Shown: positions 10,436 through 22,769, counted from the first letter of the stretch. The stretch: 64,000 nt of DNA from Apoda limacodes (GCA_946406115.1 OX291548.1:11706373-11770372), one strand, 5' to 3'. Notes: a model not told the origin generated them from the letters alone. Made by a program: numbers and translations.

Positions 10436-11859
10436 AAAACAAAAATGAAATAGAACTAGCAAATTATTGTAATTAGATAATTTATTTTAACTTATGAAAT
10501 ATAATTGTAAATAATTTTTCGATTTTACGAATATATCTGAAGGCAATATCCTCTATTTCGGCTCACCACCCATAAGGCAATGTCAAGCTAGTGGGGTATC
10601 GTACACAAACGGACTAGGTTGCGATAGGAAAACGTTATAGGATTTTGTACGAAAACGAACAGCTTTGATTTTTATAAACGTATAGGTGTTAATTATTCAC
10701 GTGTATAAAATTCTACGTGTCGCAATTTATTTTTCATACAAAATTGTATATTTTAAGTTACTTACAAACTATAAATATGATGAACTAATGCTAACCCCTT
10801 TGGTACCTAAAATGCCAGTGATAATTCGCAGTGTCGCCTAGAATAAGAAATGATACAAGTAATCAGACACTAACGTCTATCAACGGTTAAGGGTGTAGGT
10901 TTCCTGGTTATTGTAATGTCATAGTTTGTGGTCAGGTTCAGGTTGTGTGTGAGAATGCAAAGTAACTTGATATAGGGGTCAGTACACGCAGCCGGAGTTC
11001 AGTTGGTAACGCGTCACCACCCACGAATCGTATGGTATCAGTTACCTTCAATGGCTTAGTGATGTATATTAATCGTTGAAAGATAAGTCGTATGTTGTGG
11101 TTTGTTGTACATTATATGGGTTATTGCTTGCTCATTTGGTAATCGATATCTTCTGTATCGATTACTAATTTCAAGAAGATTCTAGATTTTAATTGTATAT
11201 AAATATACAGATTAGTTTAGTAGGTTAAAATTATAGAAACTTTGACAGCAACGAGTCCTTAAGGCTGATCACGCGTTTTCAAACCTTTTGCTTGCAAATA
11301 AAATAATATGTAGATAATTTATAATAAGTATAGTACCTAATGTTAAATATATTTATAAAATAGTAGTGTTGCAAGCTTTTATTGCGTGCTGAACACAAGT
11401 TGAAATTAATGATACATTTAATTAATTGTATTATATTATTTATATTTTTTATATAAACCCTCAAACTAACCTTTAGAATAAAAAACACTATTTAATTAGG
11501 CGATGACTCCGGTGTCAATCAGTTTTGGATTTTTTTTAGAATAGACATATACCTACCATACATGTTTTGGTTGGTAAATTCAAACACCTAAACCTAAAAA
11601 ACTATATAAATTAATAATATTTGCAAAAAAATATAAACTAAACAAAAACTAAAAAAAAAAAAAAACAATAATAAAAATCACAAAAAAACTCAAAATTCTT
11701 ACAAAATTATACAAATACGTTTCTAAAGTGACCAATACAAATAGCAAGAGCAATCTTGTTCCCCGCACAGAACAGACCGAGGGACAGAATCCAATCAACT
11801 AAACTAGTTCTACTGATGCCTATCACTAAAGTTTCACATTCAAAGATTTGTTTCTCAAG
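10436..11859. other. AT-rich non-coding stretch, no gene seen
   Basis: Sequence is strongly AT-rich with A-runs at 11640-11670. No repeat family, domain-bearing frame or RNA gene is recognised. Confidence 0.5.
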
Positions 11860-12150
11860 ATTAAATCAAAGGCGAATTACAGTAGCGGCGAAAAAGAAAT
11901 ATGCACAGTCCGGCCCCGCATACTGCGGGGGTGTCCTGCTGAAATTGCTTTTCAATCCCTCGGACTTGGACTTGTAAAGAAGTTATTACCTTCCGAGGAG
12001 ATAGCGCCGGGTCCGGCGATACGGATATATGTCTTTTTCATATGTAATATTCCTTTTTCGCGTTTTATTAATGGAAAATGTTTTGTCGGATGCTGTGGCA
12101 AATGCAATATTAAAAACGGCACCTCTGTGACTTTGTTATTGTAGTAAAGT
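11860..12150 (+). promoter_or_regulatory. GC-richer unique island, candidate conserved non-coding element
   Basis: GC content rises (GTCCGGCCCCGCATACTGCG, CGCCGGGTCCGGCGATACGG) between AT-rich flanks. A 98-codon frame (11848-12144) crosses it, but it has no recognisable domain, no splice context and an ordinary start, so I do not call a gene. An unrecognised regulatory element or a small orphan gene are both possible. Confidence 0.2.
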
Positions 12151-12781
12151 TTGAGTATTGATTTATTATATTAACTTTTTCTTTGGTTTTGACACTATGA
12201 ATATCAAAAATTTATATACATTTAAATTATAAATACAACTTAACTTTAATTTGTTGAGTTAAAGGTTCACGATGCAGATATACCTAGCGAATAAAAAACT
12301 TATAAGTTGGAACGTGAATGTTTATTTTCTAGCTTAACAAACTATACCTATTATAGTAAATGAATATTGATAAATTATAGGTTTACTTATAAAGCTTGAT
12401 AGTATCGTGTAGGTACATAGGTAGGCAAGCTAATTAACTTCAGGGCACCGATGTTTGGAATTAATTAGTGTATTGTTTAATTGGCATCTCTTGTTATCTG
12501 TTTATTTGGATTATTTATTCATTAGTGCTATTTGTGAGCGTAATCATTAGTAGATATTTTAGAACGATTCATTAAAGTTGGGTACATGTATATTCTGTTT
12601 GTGTGTTTGTTATCGATTAGCGTCTAGCGACGTCGGGTTTTTGATCGTGACTGGTAGTTATACAATATTTTTATTAATATGGTCATAACAATAGATATAA
12701 GAAACTATAACTGAAGTTAAGATATATTCATTTCTACTTCCTGCATTGGGCTTGGTGATCGTTCATTGCAATATACCTACG
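12151..12781. other. AT-rich non-coding stretch, no gene seen
   Basis: No repeat, RNA gene or domain-bearing frame recognised. Confidence 0.5.
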
Positions 12782-12916
12782 TACAGTGCAACAAACTTTT
12801 CTGACCTTCTGACCTTGTGTGTTTGGTCGCTATTGTCATTGTAAATTAATACCATTTCAATATGGCGACTGTAGTTTTGATTTTTGACCACCAGGTCAGA
12901 AAAGTTTGTTGCACTA
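12782..12916. mobile_element. mariner-like MITE, copy 1
   Basis: Terminal inverted repeats CAGTGCAACAAACTTTTCTG (left) and AGAAAAGTTTGTTGCACT (right) bound a roughly 130-bp non-coding body with the word TTTCAATATGGCGA. The left end is preceded by TA, and TA occurs at the right end, as expected for Tc1/mariner insertions. The second copy is at 17408-17532. The transposase would have to come from an unseen autonomous element. Confidence 0.85.
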
Positions 12917-13054
12917 TATACCTCTAAGCGCCCTTATTTATAATTCGAAAGAGTGTCAGATGTTTTTTTTTTAATTATCAGAGGTCTGTTAAAGTGTTAA
13001 ACTTGTTGTACGTCTTTAATGTATATTTCCCTTTACTAGATATCAATTTTTTGA

Positions 13055-13222
13055 CGCCCTTCTTCTTCATACCGTACCTCATCGTTACCCTATGGAACAG
13101 CCGAGTTGACTTACTAATAGATTTATACCCGTTTGATGTCGCAGTTGTCATTAAACTGACAAATGCTGCGCAATATTGACGATACATTAATTTTGAAATC
13201 GACTCGCACTTGGCCGGTTACT
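13055..13222. repeat. Dispersed repeat of the 'gggttccgta' family
   Basis: The segment runs from ATACCGTACCTCATCG to CGACTCGCACTTGGCCGG. The latter tail recurs at 8331, 39740 and 56290, and is common at the ends of a lepidopteran interspersed repeat I recall from other genomes. It contains no intact frame. Confidence 0.45.
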
Positions 13223-14183
13223 TATTCATCTTCCAGAAGAAAAAAAAAAGCTTGTTCTGGTCACTTAGACTATATTCTTTATATTCTACATCAACTACAA
13301 TATAATCCTTTGATTACTCATTACGATAATTAAATTTTTGTAATTGGCATTGATTTGTGCCTCAAAAACAAAGCATAAAACTTTTGACGTAGGTGGGAAA
13401 TTTAGGATTTAGTATTTTTTATTCGCTTATAGTTCTATTTTGTCCACATTGTAAAGCAACTAGCGCCGTTGCTGCTGTTACAATAACTGTGGTTGTATAT
13501 GAATTAACATCAGTGATTCGTCATAGTCAGGGGGTATCAAACGCAGGCCCGCAGTAATGCAGCCTGCAACCCGACCCGTGAGTGGGTTGATTACACCTGT
13601 CCATCACGATTACCTAATAGAATATTGTGTGACTCAAATTGAATTAGCTCACTATTGTTGAATTGTTCTCCATGTTTCATACGACTATTGGTTTTGAATA
13701 TTTATTAGTCAATTTAGTTTAGTGTTGTTGGTCATATTAGTGTGGTATCAATAATTACCTGCCTCGCTAGAAAACTAAGTTTTAGATCAAAATTCAGAAA
13801 TAATTTTAAAACCTAAATTAAAAAACTGAAACTTCAAAATACCAAATATGGTTTTTATTAACTATTTGAGGCCTATTTAACACATTCTATACTATTTTTA
13901 TCGATAAGTGACTAGTTTTAATTCAAGTATTTAATATTTTTAATAAAAAAATAATTGATTTGAGTACGTTTATTACGTATGTTATTATTTCAAGATATCA
14001 ATTTTATGCGACATTTTGTAGTTTCTAAATTAAAAAAAAAAACAAAATACTTTTTGAATTCCAAATTATTATTATGCCTGATGACTGCTCCCTTCAATGC
14101 TATTGTAGAGTGTAAACACGACAGACACGCTGGCATTTTTATGTTGAAATGATGATGAACAAACTAAGAAACGCACTTATAGA
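13223..14183. other. AT-rich non-coding stretch, no gene seen
   Basis: A small GC-richer patch at 13530-13590 (GCAGCCTGCAACCCGACCC) is not assignable. Nothing else is recognised. Confidence 0.5.
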
Positions 14184-14561
14184 GAATACGATTCGCGGCG
14201 CGTCTCGCAGTGCGCTTCATACAAACGAATTTTTCACTTATTTTTGACACTTACAAATCAAACACCATGAAATTTTGAAGTAATGCTCTAGGATTGAATG
14301 TCTAGGTCTGCAGTGTGCCAGTTTTCTATTAAACTATAAAGTTTAAAAGCTATGTAGGATTTTAGTTTTTTATACAAATGATCTCGAATAAGTTTAAAAG
14401 TTAGTAAAAACTTTTTTAGGATTTCGGAAAACCACAAACATAGATATTCGGCTTAAGATCATGTGTAGACACAATTTCACAGTATTTTATCAGTAAATGT
14501 CCAAAACAAGTAGGAAATTCGTTTGTATGAAACACGCTGCTCGGCGCTGCGAATCGTATCC
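14184..14561. mobile_element. Long-TIR non-autonomous DNA transposon
   Basis: The left end reads ATACGATTCGCGGCGCG then CTTCATACAAACGAATTT. The right end reads AAATTCGTTTGTATGAA then CGCTGCGAATCGTATC. These are imperfect inverted repeats of about 45-50 bp around a 280-bp AT-rich body with no coding frame. The superfamily is not recognised and no clear target duplication was found. Confidence 0.75.
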
Positions 14562-17406
14562 TGTTAACATTTATGAATATTAATATATATATATAACAGA
14601 TAGGATAGCTAGAAGGATGGAGATTACAGTATACATCTTATCCCGGTTGACAAGAAGTTGCCGCTTTCTTAATTTTTTCCATAATAAAATTTCTTGCAGG
14701 TGGAGCCACGGGCAAAAACTAACCAGTAGATGAAACGACAAAATAGTCTACATCAGCAATACTAATAAATAAAGATTTTTTATAAAAAAAAACAAAAGAA
14801 CGTGAGAATATTTTAAAAGCAGATTGACTCAGTCACAGGGCCCTATAGTTTTTCCAGTCAATTGACCATGAATGTGGCTCGAAAAGCTCAATATTTGCTT
14901 AGAATATTAAAGCTCAGCTGGGCGCTCATCGTTGTTTGGGCAGCTGTTGATTTGTCCGTATGTTTGTATATTCTACGTTTAGTTGAACGAATTTTTAAAG
15001 GTTTTTTTTGTTTTATTACAGAGACTAATTTTGTTTGCTGCTAAAAAGGGATTTCTATTTGTTGGAAGAACTTGACATGTTGTGTCATCAACGGCTGTAG
15101 ACTTGTATTAGTATGGATATGACTAAATTATTTACTTGTTTGTTGAACTAAAAGCTAAAGTAATTTTTTGTAGTGGGAATTTGTGATGTTATTTATTGTT
15201 TCAATTCAACTTTTGAGTGCCATCGAAGCAATGCATACTAATAACATCTTTTTAGTGTAAAACAAATTATAACAAAAATCAAACAAATTATGTAATCGTA
15301 TCACTGAATTATGTATGTATGTCTTAATTTTGAATGACAGTGTTATCTTACAGTCCTTAAAGTATTCCCTTCAACCTCTTGGCTACCGTTTTACGGGCGT
15401 TAGTAAAATATAACATAAGGACACTCAATTCTCTAATTTGAGATAACATGCATTTCCATTTCACATAGCGTAGTGCGATTGATAAGAGAATTTTTACTTA
15501 ATTGCAGCCCCTGGTGACTTCATAATTAAAGTGTAGCTTTGAAGATAGAATAAATAAATCATATCTTTACTATCTACAAATAATTTATTGTGCAACATCA
15601 TAAAATTTTATTTTATTTTAAGATACAAAATTACTCTAGGCTACACACAATGCTGTGTGAAATGGAATAAAGTAGTGTATGGTTGTTAACTAAAGAGGTA
15701 ATGTCCATATTTTACTAGCTCTAGTGCTAAGCAACCAGGCACTGAAGAAAGGATCAAGTAACAGAATTTGGATGTTAGACTAATTTAGACGGAGGATCAT
15801 ACTTATAATTAGTTCATAATACAAGGAGCCCATGTGACTGCTTTAAGCACTTTGAGCTTTGAAACTGGATGCTCAACTAGCTCAACTTATCAACTTTGAT
15901 TTAGGAGTTTCGAAGGCCTCTTTTGTTACGGATTGCTGTGTTTAGTTAGTTATTAAGGTGTACATAATGCTTAATTATAGAATATATCAATATTGACATT
16001 TTATATGATATTGAACTACTTTGAGTTGATAATAAAGTGTTTCAGAACATGGAACAACAACCTTTCATTATGATTTTGATTTTATTTTAATATAATTATG
16101 TTGGGTTTATTGTTAGGTATTCGATTAAATTTAGCTAACATTTTCGATTATGTGGCAAACGTTTTGTATTTAACATGTTTTGAGTATCTAAAAACGGTTA
16201 TCTGCCTTCGGCTAGTACCGTACGAAAAATAGCCGAAACAACGAAGAAATACATTTTTCGCTCAGCTTTGACGAAGTAAAGCTTTAAATCGGTTGACCTA
16301 ATAACAACGTCATTTTATGAAACCAAAATCTGGTTTAGAATTGACAACAAATCATTAAAACACGAATTCATAGGTTAATGACAAGAAAAAAAAACAAAAA
16401 TAAAAAAACCTGGAGGTTTCTTGTACAGATTAAGTATTATTTGCTTTTTTAATAGTTTATCATATATAGTTTCAACTCGTTACCTATTAAAGTTAAATGA
16501 TATAGCAATGTGAAAGACAGACAAATAAAAAAAATAAAGTCGTAAATTGCACCCTTTGGAAATAAATAAGTAGGTAAATATTTATAAACCATTTTAATTC
16601 TGAACAAAAAAAACATTCGATTTGATTTTTTGATGTAATTCAATCATTGACTTTCAATATCGATTCATTTGTAGGTAATTTTATTTATTCTTCTCTTTAG
16701 TGTGATTGTACCTATTCATTGGAAGACCCATTTTTGTCTAAGCCCCTTCGTGAGTGAGCTATTTTACTTCTTTTATAGTGTTATCAAGACTTTCATTCAC
16801 TGCGTGTAATTTGAATGTGGGTTTCCGAATCGTAGTTGATAAATTGATCATCAATCTATTCAATCATTAAACATATATTTCTACTACAATGATTGTTACA
16901 GATGCTCAAACTGTTTGGTTGTTTTTTTTAAAATAAGCAATGTATGTCAATGTTGACAAATTATCTCTTCTATTGTAAAGTTGTTGGTAGTTTATTGGGC
17001 CGGGCGCACAATGCGCTATTGTGCCAGTCATCGTGTTCAAAAATAAGCACTTAATTAAAAGCGATTGACTGTTTTGGATATTGAAAGGCGCGAGGGGATA
17101 TGACGTGAATATAAGTTTAATTATATTTGTTTATGAAAATAGGTACAGGTCTATAACGCATTTTTAACTAAACTGCATAGTTATTTGGCAAAACGGATTA
17201 TGAATTTCAATGGAGATATAAATTGAAATACTGTTCATATTTCAAATAAAAAAAACTACAAACAATCAGTTACATTTAAAAATTATTTGAACTGTGCAAC
17301 ATTCGAAACACTTTTTTAATATTTACATTATTATTTCACACATTATTTCGTTCGTAATGACAATGGCTATATGAGTTTGAGTTTCATTTTCTACCCCTAC
17401 CACATT
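14562..17406. other. Non-coding stretch, minor microsatellite, no gene seen
   Basis: An (AT)n run lies at 14580-14597. At 14690-14725 there is a scrap (GGTGGAGCCACGGGCAAAAAC) of a common interspersed repeat. The rest is AT-rich and featureless to inspection. Confidence 0.5.
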
Positions 17407-17407
17407 C

Positions 17408-17532
17408 TACAGTGCAACAAACTTTTCTGACCCGGTGTCCGTCGCTAGCGTCGCGTAAACTAACAGCATTTCAATATGGCGAATGTAGTTTTGATATTTG
17501 ACCATTGGATCAGAAAAAAATGTTGCACTGTA
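17408..17532. mobile_element. mariner-like MITE, copy 2
   Basis: It carries TA-CAGTGCAACAAACTTTTCTG at the left and the complement ending GTTGCACTG-TA at the right, with TA on both sides. The internal TTTCAATATGGCGAATGTAG matches the copy at 12782 closely, while the other half of the body differs, including CGTCGCTAGCGTCGCG here. The element is about 121 bp excluding the TA duplication. Confidence 0.88.
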
Positions 17533-17770
17533 TGTATGACTGACGTATTGTACACGATAGACAAACCGTAGACTTGTAACGTATATGTAATCTGTGGTTC
17601 TACGCAATCGCCATCATTGGTAGCTGCTTGCTATTGGTGCTACTATAGCAGCATTATTTTATTTCAGCAGTCGTTTATACACATATAATTTCAAAACAAT
17701 TTACTTATTGTGTACAATCCATATTTTATGTTTCAGTAAAAGATTATTTAATCCTTCTAAACCTATCGCG

Positions 17771-17897
17771 GTATAAATCGCGGCACGTAAGTTGAACCTG
17801 CGCAGTAACACATTTTTAGTTCGTTAGTACATTTGTCCGTACTGTACCTGCGCAGACGGCCGCCATTTTAGTTCAACTGACGTGGCGCGAACTATAC
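17771..17897. mobile_element. Short TIR element, GC-rich
   Basis: The left arm GTATAAATCGCGGCACGTAA-GTTGAAC and the right arm GTTCAACTGACGTGGCGCGA-ACTATAC are imperfect reverse complements over about 27 bp. A direct repeat ACCTGCGCAG lies inside each arm. Non-coding. A GC-rich regulatory palindrome is an alternative reading. Confidence 0.6.
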
Positions 17898-18526
17898 CCA
17901 CGCTAAAATAAGTTTGCGAAGTCGTTAAACATTTTAGTGTGTATAGCTACAATTTCTATGAAAAATCGCAGGGCCTCTACAACCAGCTATAATAGGTACT
18001 TCGGTGATTGCTTATGCGATATAGGTAATTTCTGTGATACTTTCGATGTTTATATAAATGTACCTACATTTAATAATTTATATTAATAAAATGTTTAAGT
18101 AAATATATCGCGAATACGTTGCACGTTTAAAAATAAAACTGTTTCTAATGTTATTTCCAAAAGTATAATAAAATACACCAGTAGTTGTGACGATGTCAAA
18201 TTCCAACTGTCCGGAACAATCGGCTAATTAATTGTCATGCATGCACAAATCAGTAGGCATCGTGTTGCATTAGAATGCGATTAGCGTACTGTTGTGCCCC
18301 ACATGCATACACCGCATTGGTAATCATATAAATTACCTGCGATCAAACCATTTGTAGATTAGGCTCAGTACATAATCAGTTTAATATGTCTATTTTTGGT
18401 AAGTAAGCGTGTTTTTTGCCGAATAATTCCTTGTTATTTAAGTGAAATAATACATCATTGTATGCCCCTACTACTGTCATAACGTGTATGTATTTTTTTA
18501 TACTTTATCCCTATATAATTGTCATG
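17898..18526. other. Non-coding; 18185-18420 is repeat-free and unique-looking
   Basis: Positions 18185-18420 contain homeodomain-like GGCTAATTAATTG and CATGCATGC with no repeat signature, a weak enhancer candidate. No gene is seen. Confidence 0.3.
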
Positions 18527-18692
18527 TTTTTTTTTGGCAAACAAGCATACGGCCCGCCTGATGGTAAGCGGTCACCGTAGCCTATGGACGCTTGTAACAC
18601 CAGGGGTATCACTCGCGCGTTGCCGACCCTTCAAAAATCCAATAGCTTTTTTCTTGAAGAACCCCATATTGTAGTCCTTAGAGAAAACTAAC
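18527..18692 (-). mobile_element. LINE/SINE 3'-tail, family C, antisense
   Basis: After a T-run it reads GGCAAACAAGCATACGGCCC, GGTAAGCGGTCACCGTAGCC, then CGCGTTGCCGACCC and CCATATTGTAGTCCTTAG. Sense copies (ending in a poly-A) are at 20924, 27815, 58321 and 63374. The leading T-run shows that this copy is inserted in reverse. It is the 3' part of a non-LTR-type retroelement widespread in moths and butterflies. Confidence 0.75.
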
Positions 18693-18936
18693 TATATCGC
18701 GAAAAAAAAAAATATCGATTTGTGCATTAAAAGAATGTTTTTTTTTTATTTTATTAAAATACAGCTTAACTTGTTTTTATCTTAGTAATGAGCCTAACTT
18801 ACTTTTACTAGCTTTTATTTGACTGATACCGTACACGAAAACTTTATAACTAAGCGTTCTTGTAGACCACTCAGGACGCCGGACAAATAAAATAATGAAT
18901 GGGTCGCGCGCAGTGGTGTACACTTGTACAGGTACA

Positions 18937-19004
18937 GGCCGAGGATTTGGAGTATAGAACACTCCAGGCAGGCCGAAGATTTGGAGTATAGAGCACTCCT
19001 GAAG
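18937..19004. repeat. Tandem duplication, 2 x 34 bp
   Basis: GGCCGAGGATTTGGAGTATA and GGCCGAAGATTTGGAGTATA start two consecutive 34-bp units differing at a handful of sites. It is a local duplication in a GC-moderate stretch with no gene. Confidence 0.85.
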
Positions 19005-19869
19005 TATAGAGACTGACGCGCACCGGTCCTCGCAGTAGATTAAAAGAGAAGTCTTCTCCCATACCTCAGTTACGGCACAGCGCCGAAAGGTGACGGTTTA
19101 GCAGTAGCTAAAGAAATGACAGTGACTTACCAATAGTAACTAACTACAGAACAAAAGAAAATTAGTAAACATACCGTTTCGCACGGTTTTATCAATGAAA
19201 GTATTTTCAGTAAGCAACAGTGTTGCAGCTTAAAACGATGTTCAATTTAAGTTTTATTATAGTTTAAAAATATCTAAGAGCAGAATTTTAATCATCCACG
19301 TCAAGCTAAACGTAAAGTAATATGTTATAACATAGCAGTGTCAAAACTCAAGAAAATTCTCCGATCTCTTTATTTAAAATCACAATGCCAGTAATGGACC
19401 TAAGAGTGGATGCCTAGAAACTTCCATCGTTTCCTACATCATTAGGTCTTTTACCGGAGAAGGACCACCGGAAACGTTCGTTCCGTTATAAAACCTATGG
19501 CATTAATGTCATTATCAAGTATCTACAAATTAAAACCTGATACTTAATACGATGATGATTTTGATGCACTCCAATAGCGTTAGCGTCGGTTACGTTTTAA
19601 TTTGAAATTCATTACATCAAAGTCATTACGTCATTGTATTAACATAACTAATACTGTTATTTACATAGATATTAATTTAAAATCATTATTAATTGTGGTT
19701 TAGCAATTATTAAAAATAAAACAATAATAGTAATGTAATATTAATGCTGTCATTGAAAACTAATTGTTTTTAAATTAATATTAACAATCAATGTTTAATA
19801 TCTTTCCTTGTTAATTAGAACAAGTGAAATTTTTTCCCTAGAACACGCAATGTTTTTTTCCTGAGAACT
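19005..19869. other. Non-coding stretch, no gene seen
   Basis: No repeat family or domain-bearing frame recognised; AT-rich from 19600. Confidence 0.5.
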
Positions 19870-19874
19870 CAATT

Positions 19875-20110
19875 TGATCGATACTTCTAGCAATCCTTTT
19901 ATTACCTACGTTTACTTTTTCCCAGTAAATTTGTTTCGTGAATCTTCCTTCATTCAACGCTTTTACATGCCCAAAACTACCTTAAACCACCTTTCTAATC
20001 CCTTTCTAGTCACTACATCTTCTTACACTCCAACACACAATTTCTTATCCCAAAAAGCGGTACAAATCCTCGTTCTTGTTCCACTTTCACAGCCTTATTC
20101 CTTTTAAAAT
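19875..20110 (-). pseudogene. LINE ORF C-terminal fragment, antisense
   Basis: On the minus strand (about 19875-19980) the translation gives H-V-K-A-L-N-E-G-R-F-T-K-Q-I-Y, followed by S-I-D-Q-I. This matches the 'HVxRMxExRxxKxIY...YxDQI' pattern at the C-terminal end of many lepidopteran LINE reverse-transcriptase proteins. Upstream in the same orientation a shifted frame supplies W-F-K-V-V. It is frameshifted and truncated. The pyrimidine bias of the + strand here (CTTCCTTC...) is the shadow of this purine-rich coding strand. Confidence 0.6.
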
Positions 20111-20374
20111 TATATCTTGTGTACTATTTACATTTTACGTTCTTTCATTTCATCTAAGATATTCTTACCTAAATGCTATTCCTTGTAACTTCCTTCCTTG
20201 CTCTTCCATCAATGCAAGCATCATTTATATATCAGCATAGAAAAGACACTTTCATAGTGATAGTGACTCATGTATCTTCCTCTTTCAAACATTTGTTTGT
20301 TGTCCGAAGTTTCTCGATGTACAACCCCCCATATGAGGTTGGAAACGTAATAAAACCTACTGAAATTTAGATGT

Positions 20375-20530
20375 TGCGGTATTATTACGTCACTATATTA
20401 GCGATCGGCTGTTGCTGCCTTGTGGCTGTAGTTGCACTAATAAGATCATTTTATTAATTATAGCCAATCCTTGCGATGCCCATTGCGCAAATGTTTAACG
20501 CCATTGAATTGGTGTAAAAAATAACATTAC
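20375..20530. promoter_or_regulatory. Unique-looking block, weak enhancer candidate
   Basis: Repeat-free sequence with GCGATCGGCTGTTGCTGCC and GCGATGCCCATTGCGC and a homeodomain-like TTATTAATTATAG. It has no frame or RNA signature. The call rests only on contrast with its surroundings. Confidence 0.15.
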
Positions 20531-20923
20531 TAAATTATATAATAAATAATATGTTCACTTTAATAGCTATATATACATAGCTGGTTTAGTAATTGTATTC
20601 CGTAAAAAATGGCTGTATAAAAAGAATGGTTCCGGTCTAAGAAGGTACCTACCGCGCTAGTTGTTTGGGTGTGATACTACGCCAATAACACGGTCAATTA
20701 ATTAGCAATAGCGAGTGACGTGTTCCACCTACTTGCTCAATTAATGCTCCAGAACTGATCTAGACTATTGTAGTAAGACGGTAACATTAATTGGATTACA
20801 CACGTTACTGTAATCTGTGTTTATTTACTTCTATTTCAAATACCTTACCAGTACCCTTACTACTATATCAGTCTTAATTGTATTAGGTTCATCAAAACAG
20901 GAGTGATTATATATTTTTAAATG

Positions 20924-21031
20924 TCGGCAATGCGCGAGTAGTAACCAAGGTATTGCCAGCGTCCATAGGTTACGGTGACCGCTTAACATCAGGTGGACCG
21001 TAAGCTGGTTTGCGACATGTGGTATAAAAAA
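20924..21031 (+). mobile_element. LINE/SINE 3'-tail, family C
   Basis: GGCAATGCGCGAGTAGT, GGTTACGGTGACCGCTTAAC and GTAAGCTGGTTTGCGAC then GTATAAAAAAATT follow the order of family C in sense orientation with a terminal A-run. Confidence 0.75.
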
Positions 21032-21077
21032 ATTACAATGATTCTCTATTTCTTCTAAGGTACAAATAAATTTTTGG

Positions 21078-21225
21078 GGTTCGTACGTCCAAATAAAAAA
21101 GCCGTTGGAACCCTTATAAGACCACTCCTGTTCGTCTGTCACAGCTAATTTGCTCGGAATCTACTACACCGATAATAATTTTTGCGACTTTGCAAAACGT
21201 ACCGTGTCTCATATTATAAAAAAGG
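21078..21225. repeat. Dispersed repeat of the 'gggttccgta' family
   Basis: GGGGTTCGTACGTCC, GGAACCCTTATAAGACCACT and TGTTCGTCTGTCACAGC are diverged hallmarks shared with 7045, 37945 and 45450. Non-coding. Confidence 0.5.
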
Positions 21226-21250
21226 GTTTGTTGTGAGGGTCTTTAATATA

Positions 21251-21431
21251 TTTTGACGTGACAACGTCTTATAAATTGGTTTGCCGGGTGACACTTCAAG
21301 AAACTGCGTTACGCTCCGCTCACGTTATGCGCTCACAATGAGAGCGAGTGAGAGGCACGCGGCATGGTTAGCCCGCCTAAGAGCGAGAGAGACAGACATA
21401 AAAAGTGAAAGGCACAAGTTGTCACGTAAAA
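21251..21431. mobile_element. Short TIR element with GAGA-rich interior
   Basis: TTTTGACGTGACAAC at the left and GTTGTCACGTAAAA at the right are inverted repeats around a GC-richer interior. The interior carries GAGAGCGAGTGAGAGG and AAGAGCGAGAGAGACAG. I recall GACGTGACAAC-ended elements as common in moth genomes. The GAGA-type words could bind a GAGA-factor-like protein, but that is inference. Confidence 0.6.
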
Positions 21432-22769
21432 CTTTCGCCCGTATACCGACTTTACAGGCAACCAGTTTTTTTTTACTATTTTAAAACAAACATTTTTAAA
21501 ATTATTTAAAATGACCGGGAAATAATAAATGTAAGTAGGTGGTGTAAGCTGTTTTTTTCATGCGGAGGTAACTTTACTCTTTACATATGGACTTAATTTG
21601 AATACAACATTACAACATATTATTGAAAATTAAAACTTACATGTAAATAATAAAATTGGTTACATTTGAATTTGATAGAATATTGTTATATGTATAATAA
21701 TAACATAAAGTCAATAAGTCTTCTTTGAGCTACGAAATCCGAGGGGAGAGGGGAGCAATTTAGCAGCAATTTTAATAATAAGTCCCCGGTATTTCTATTA
21801 TAGCCGGGGGGCGATCAGGTGGGCCGCCGCGAGGGGTTTAATAACTCACGATTAGCCTATTGGAATCGCTATGAATGTTTGCTATTTTTTCTATATTAAC
21901 TTGACGATCGTTTAACCTAAAGGATGTTATAAATTAGTTTTATCGAAATGTTATACATGGTGTTGCAAAAACACTTTTGCGTTTTAACACGCTTGTAGGA
22001 CAGTAAATATACTTATATTAGTGTTAAAATATTTTATAAAGTTATTTCATAGTTATTCTAATAGTTGCTATATGTTAAGTGAAAAAAAAATCTGTTAAGT
22101 AAAAGGCCTTGAACTTCTTTAGTTGAAAACGATGCAGTAAAGGCTGCTTTATGAGCCAGTGTGTTGGAAATATTTTTATAGCAAGGATGCAGTCAAAAGA
22201 TTAACCATGATCTAGGACTTGAACCTGATATGCGTTCTTCAAAGACTCCAACCTTTAAGGAGTCTCAAACGAAGATAGATTATTTCTATGTATTTTTTAA
22301 TTCTATAAAGATGTGTGTATTAAGTAGTTGTGTAATCTAAATCAATGTACGTCGACGGCTCGACTTCACGTTTTTTTATTTTTTCGTTTTTTAATTTCGT
22401 AGTCTTCTTTTCATTTATATACTCTAACATATGTTGATTTCATTATCAGCTTGATTAGGGGATTTATGTTTTCTGTGCACTCGTTTTTCTATTCTATACA
22501 TCCTTTTTTGCGTCAGTTTCTTTACCATTAATTGTTTGGTTTTCTATTGAAAAACAATAAAGTAAAAAAAAAATAACTAACGGCAATCTTAACGAATCAG
22601 TCAATATTACTTAATGAAACTGACATTTACATAAACATTTGTTTATAATATGTAGAAGCCTAAATTATAATTGAGAAGAAAATTACAAACCTAAGATATT
22701 AAAAAAAAAATATAAAAACGTAAAAGTGCAAAGAGAAATCATTTCTCTGTGGAAGAATGGCTCTTTTTA
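21432..22769. other. Non-coding stretch, no gene seen
   Basis: A GC-rich patch (GCCGGGGGGCGATCAGGTGG) lies at about 21802-21835. No frame with a domain and no RNA gene is seen. Confidence 0.5.

Noticed and set aside
10259..10462. Minus-strand 67-codon open frame rich in V, Y, F and C
   Set aside because: It is the translation of the 17-bp minisatellite and has no domain.
11848..12144. 98-codon + strand open frame
   Set aside because: No recognisable domain, no splice signals and no homologous family that I can name; listed only as a unique GC-richer block.
20831..21142. 103-codon minus-strand open frame
   Set aside because: It spans a family C tail and a 'gggttccgta' repeat, so it is antisense transposon debris.
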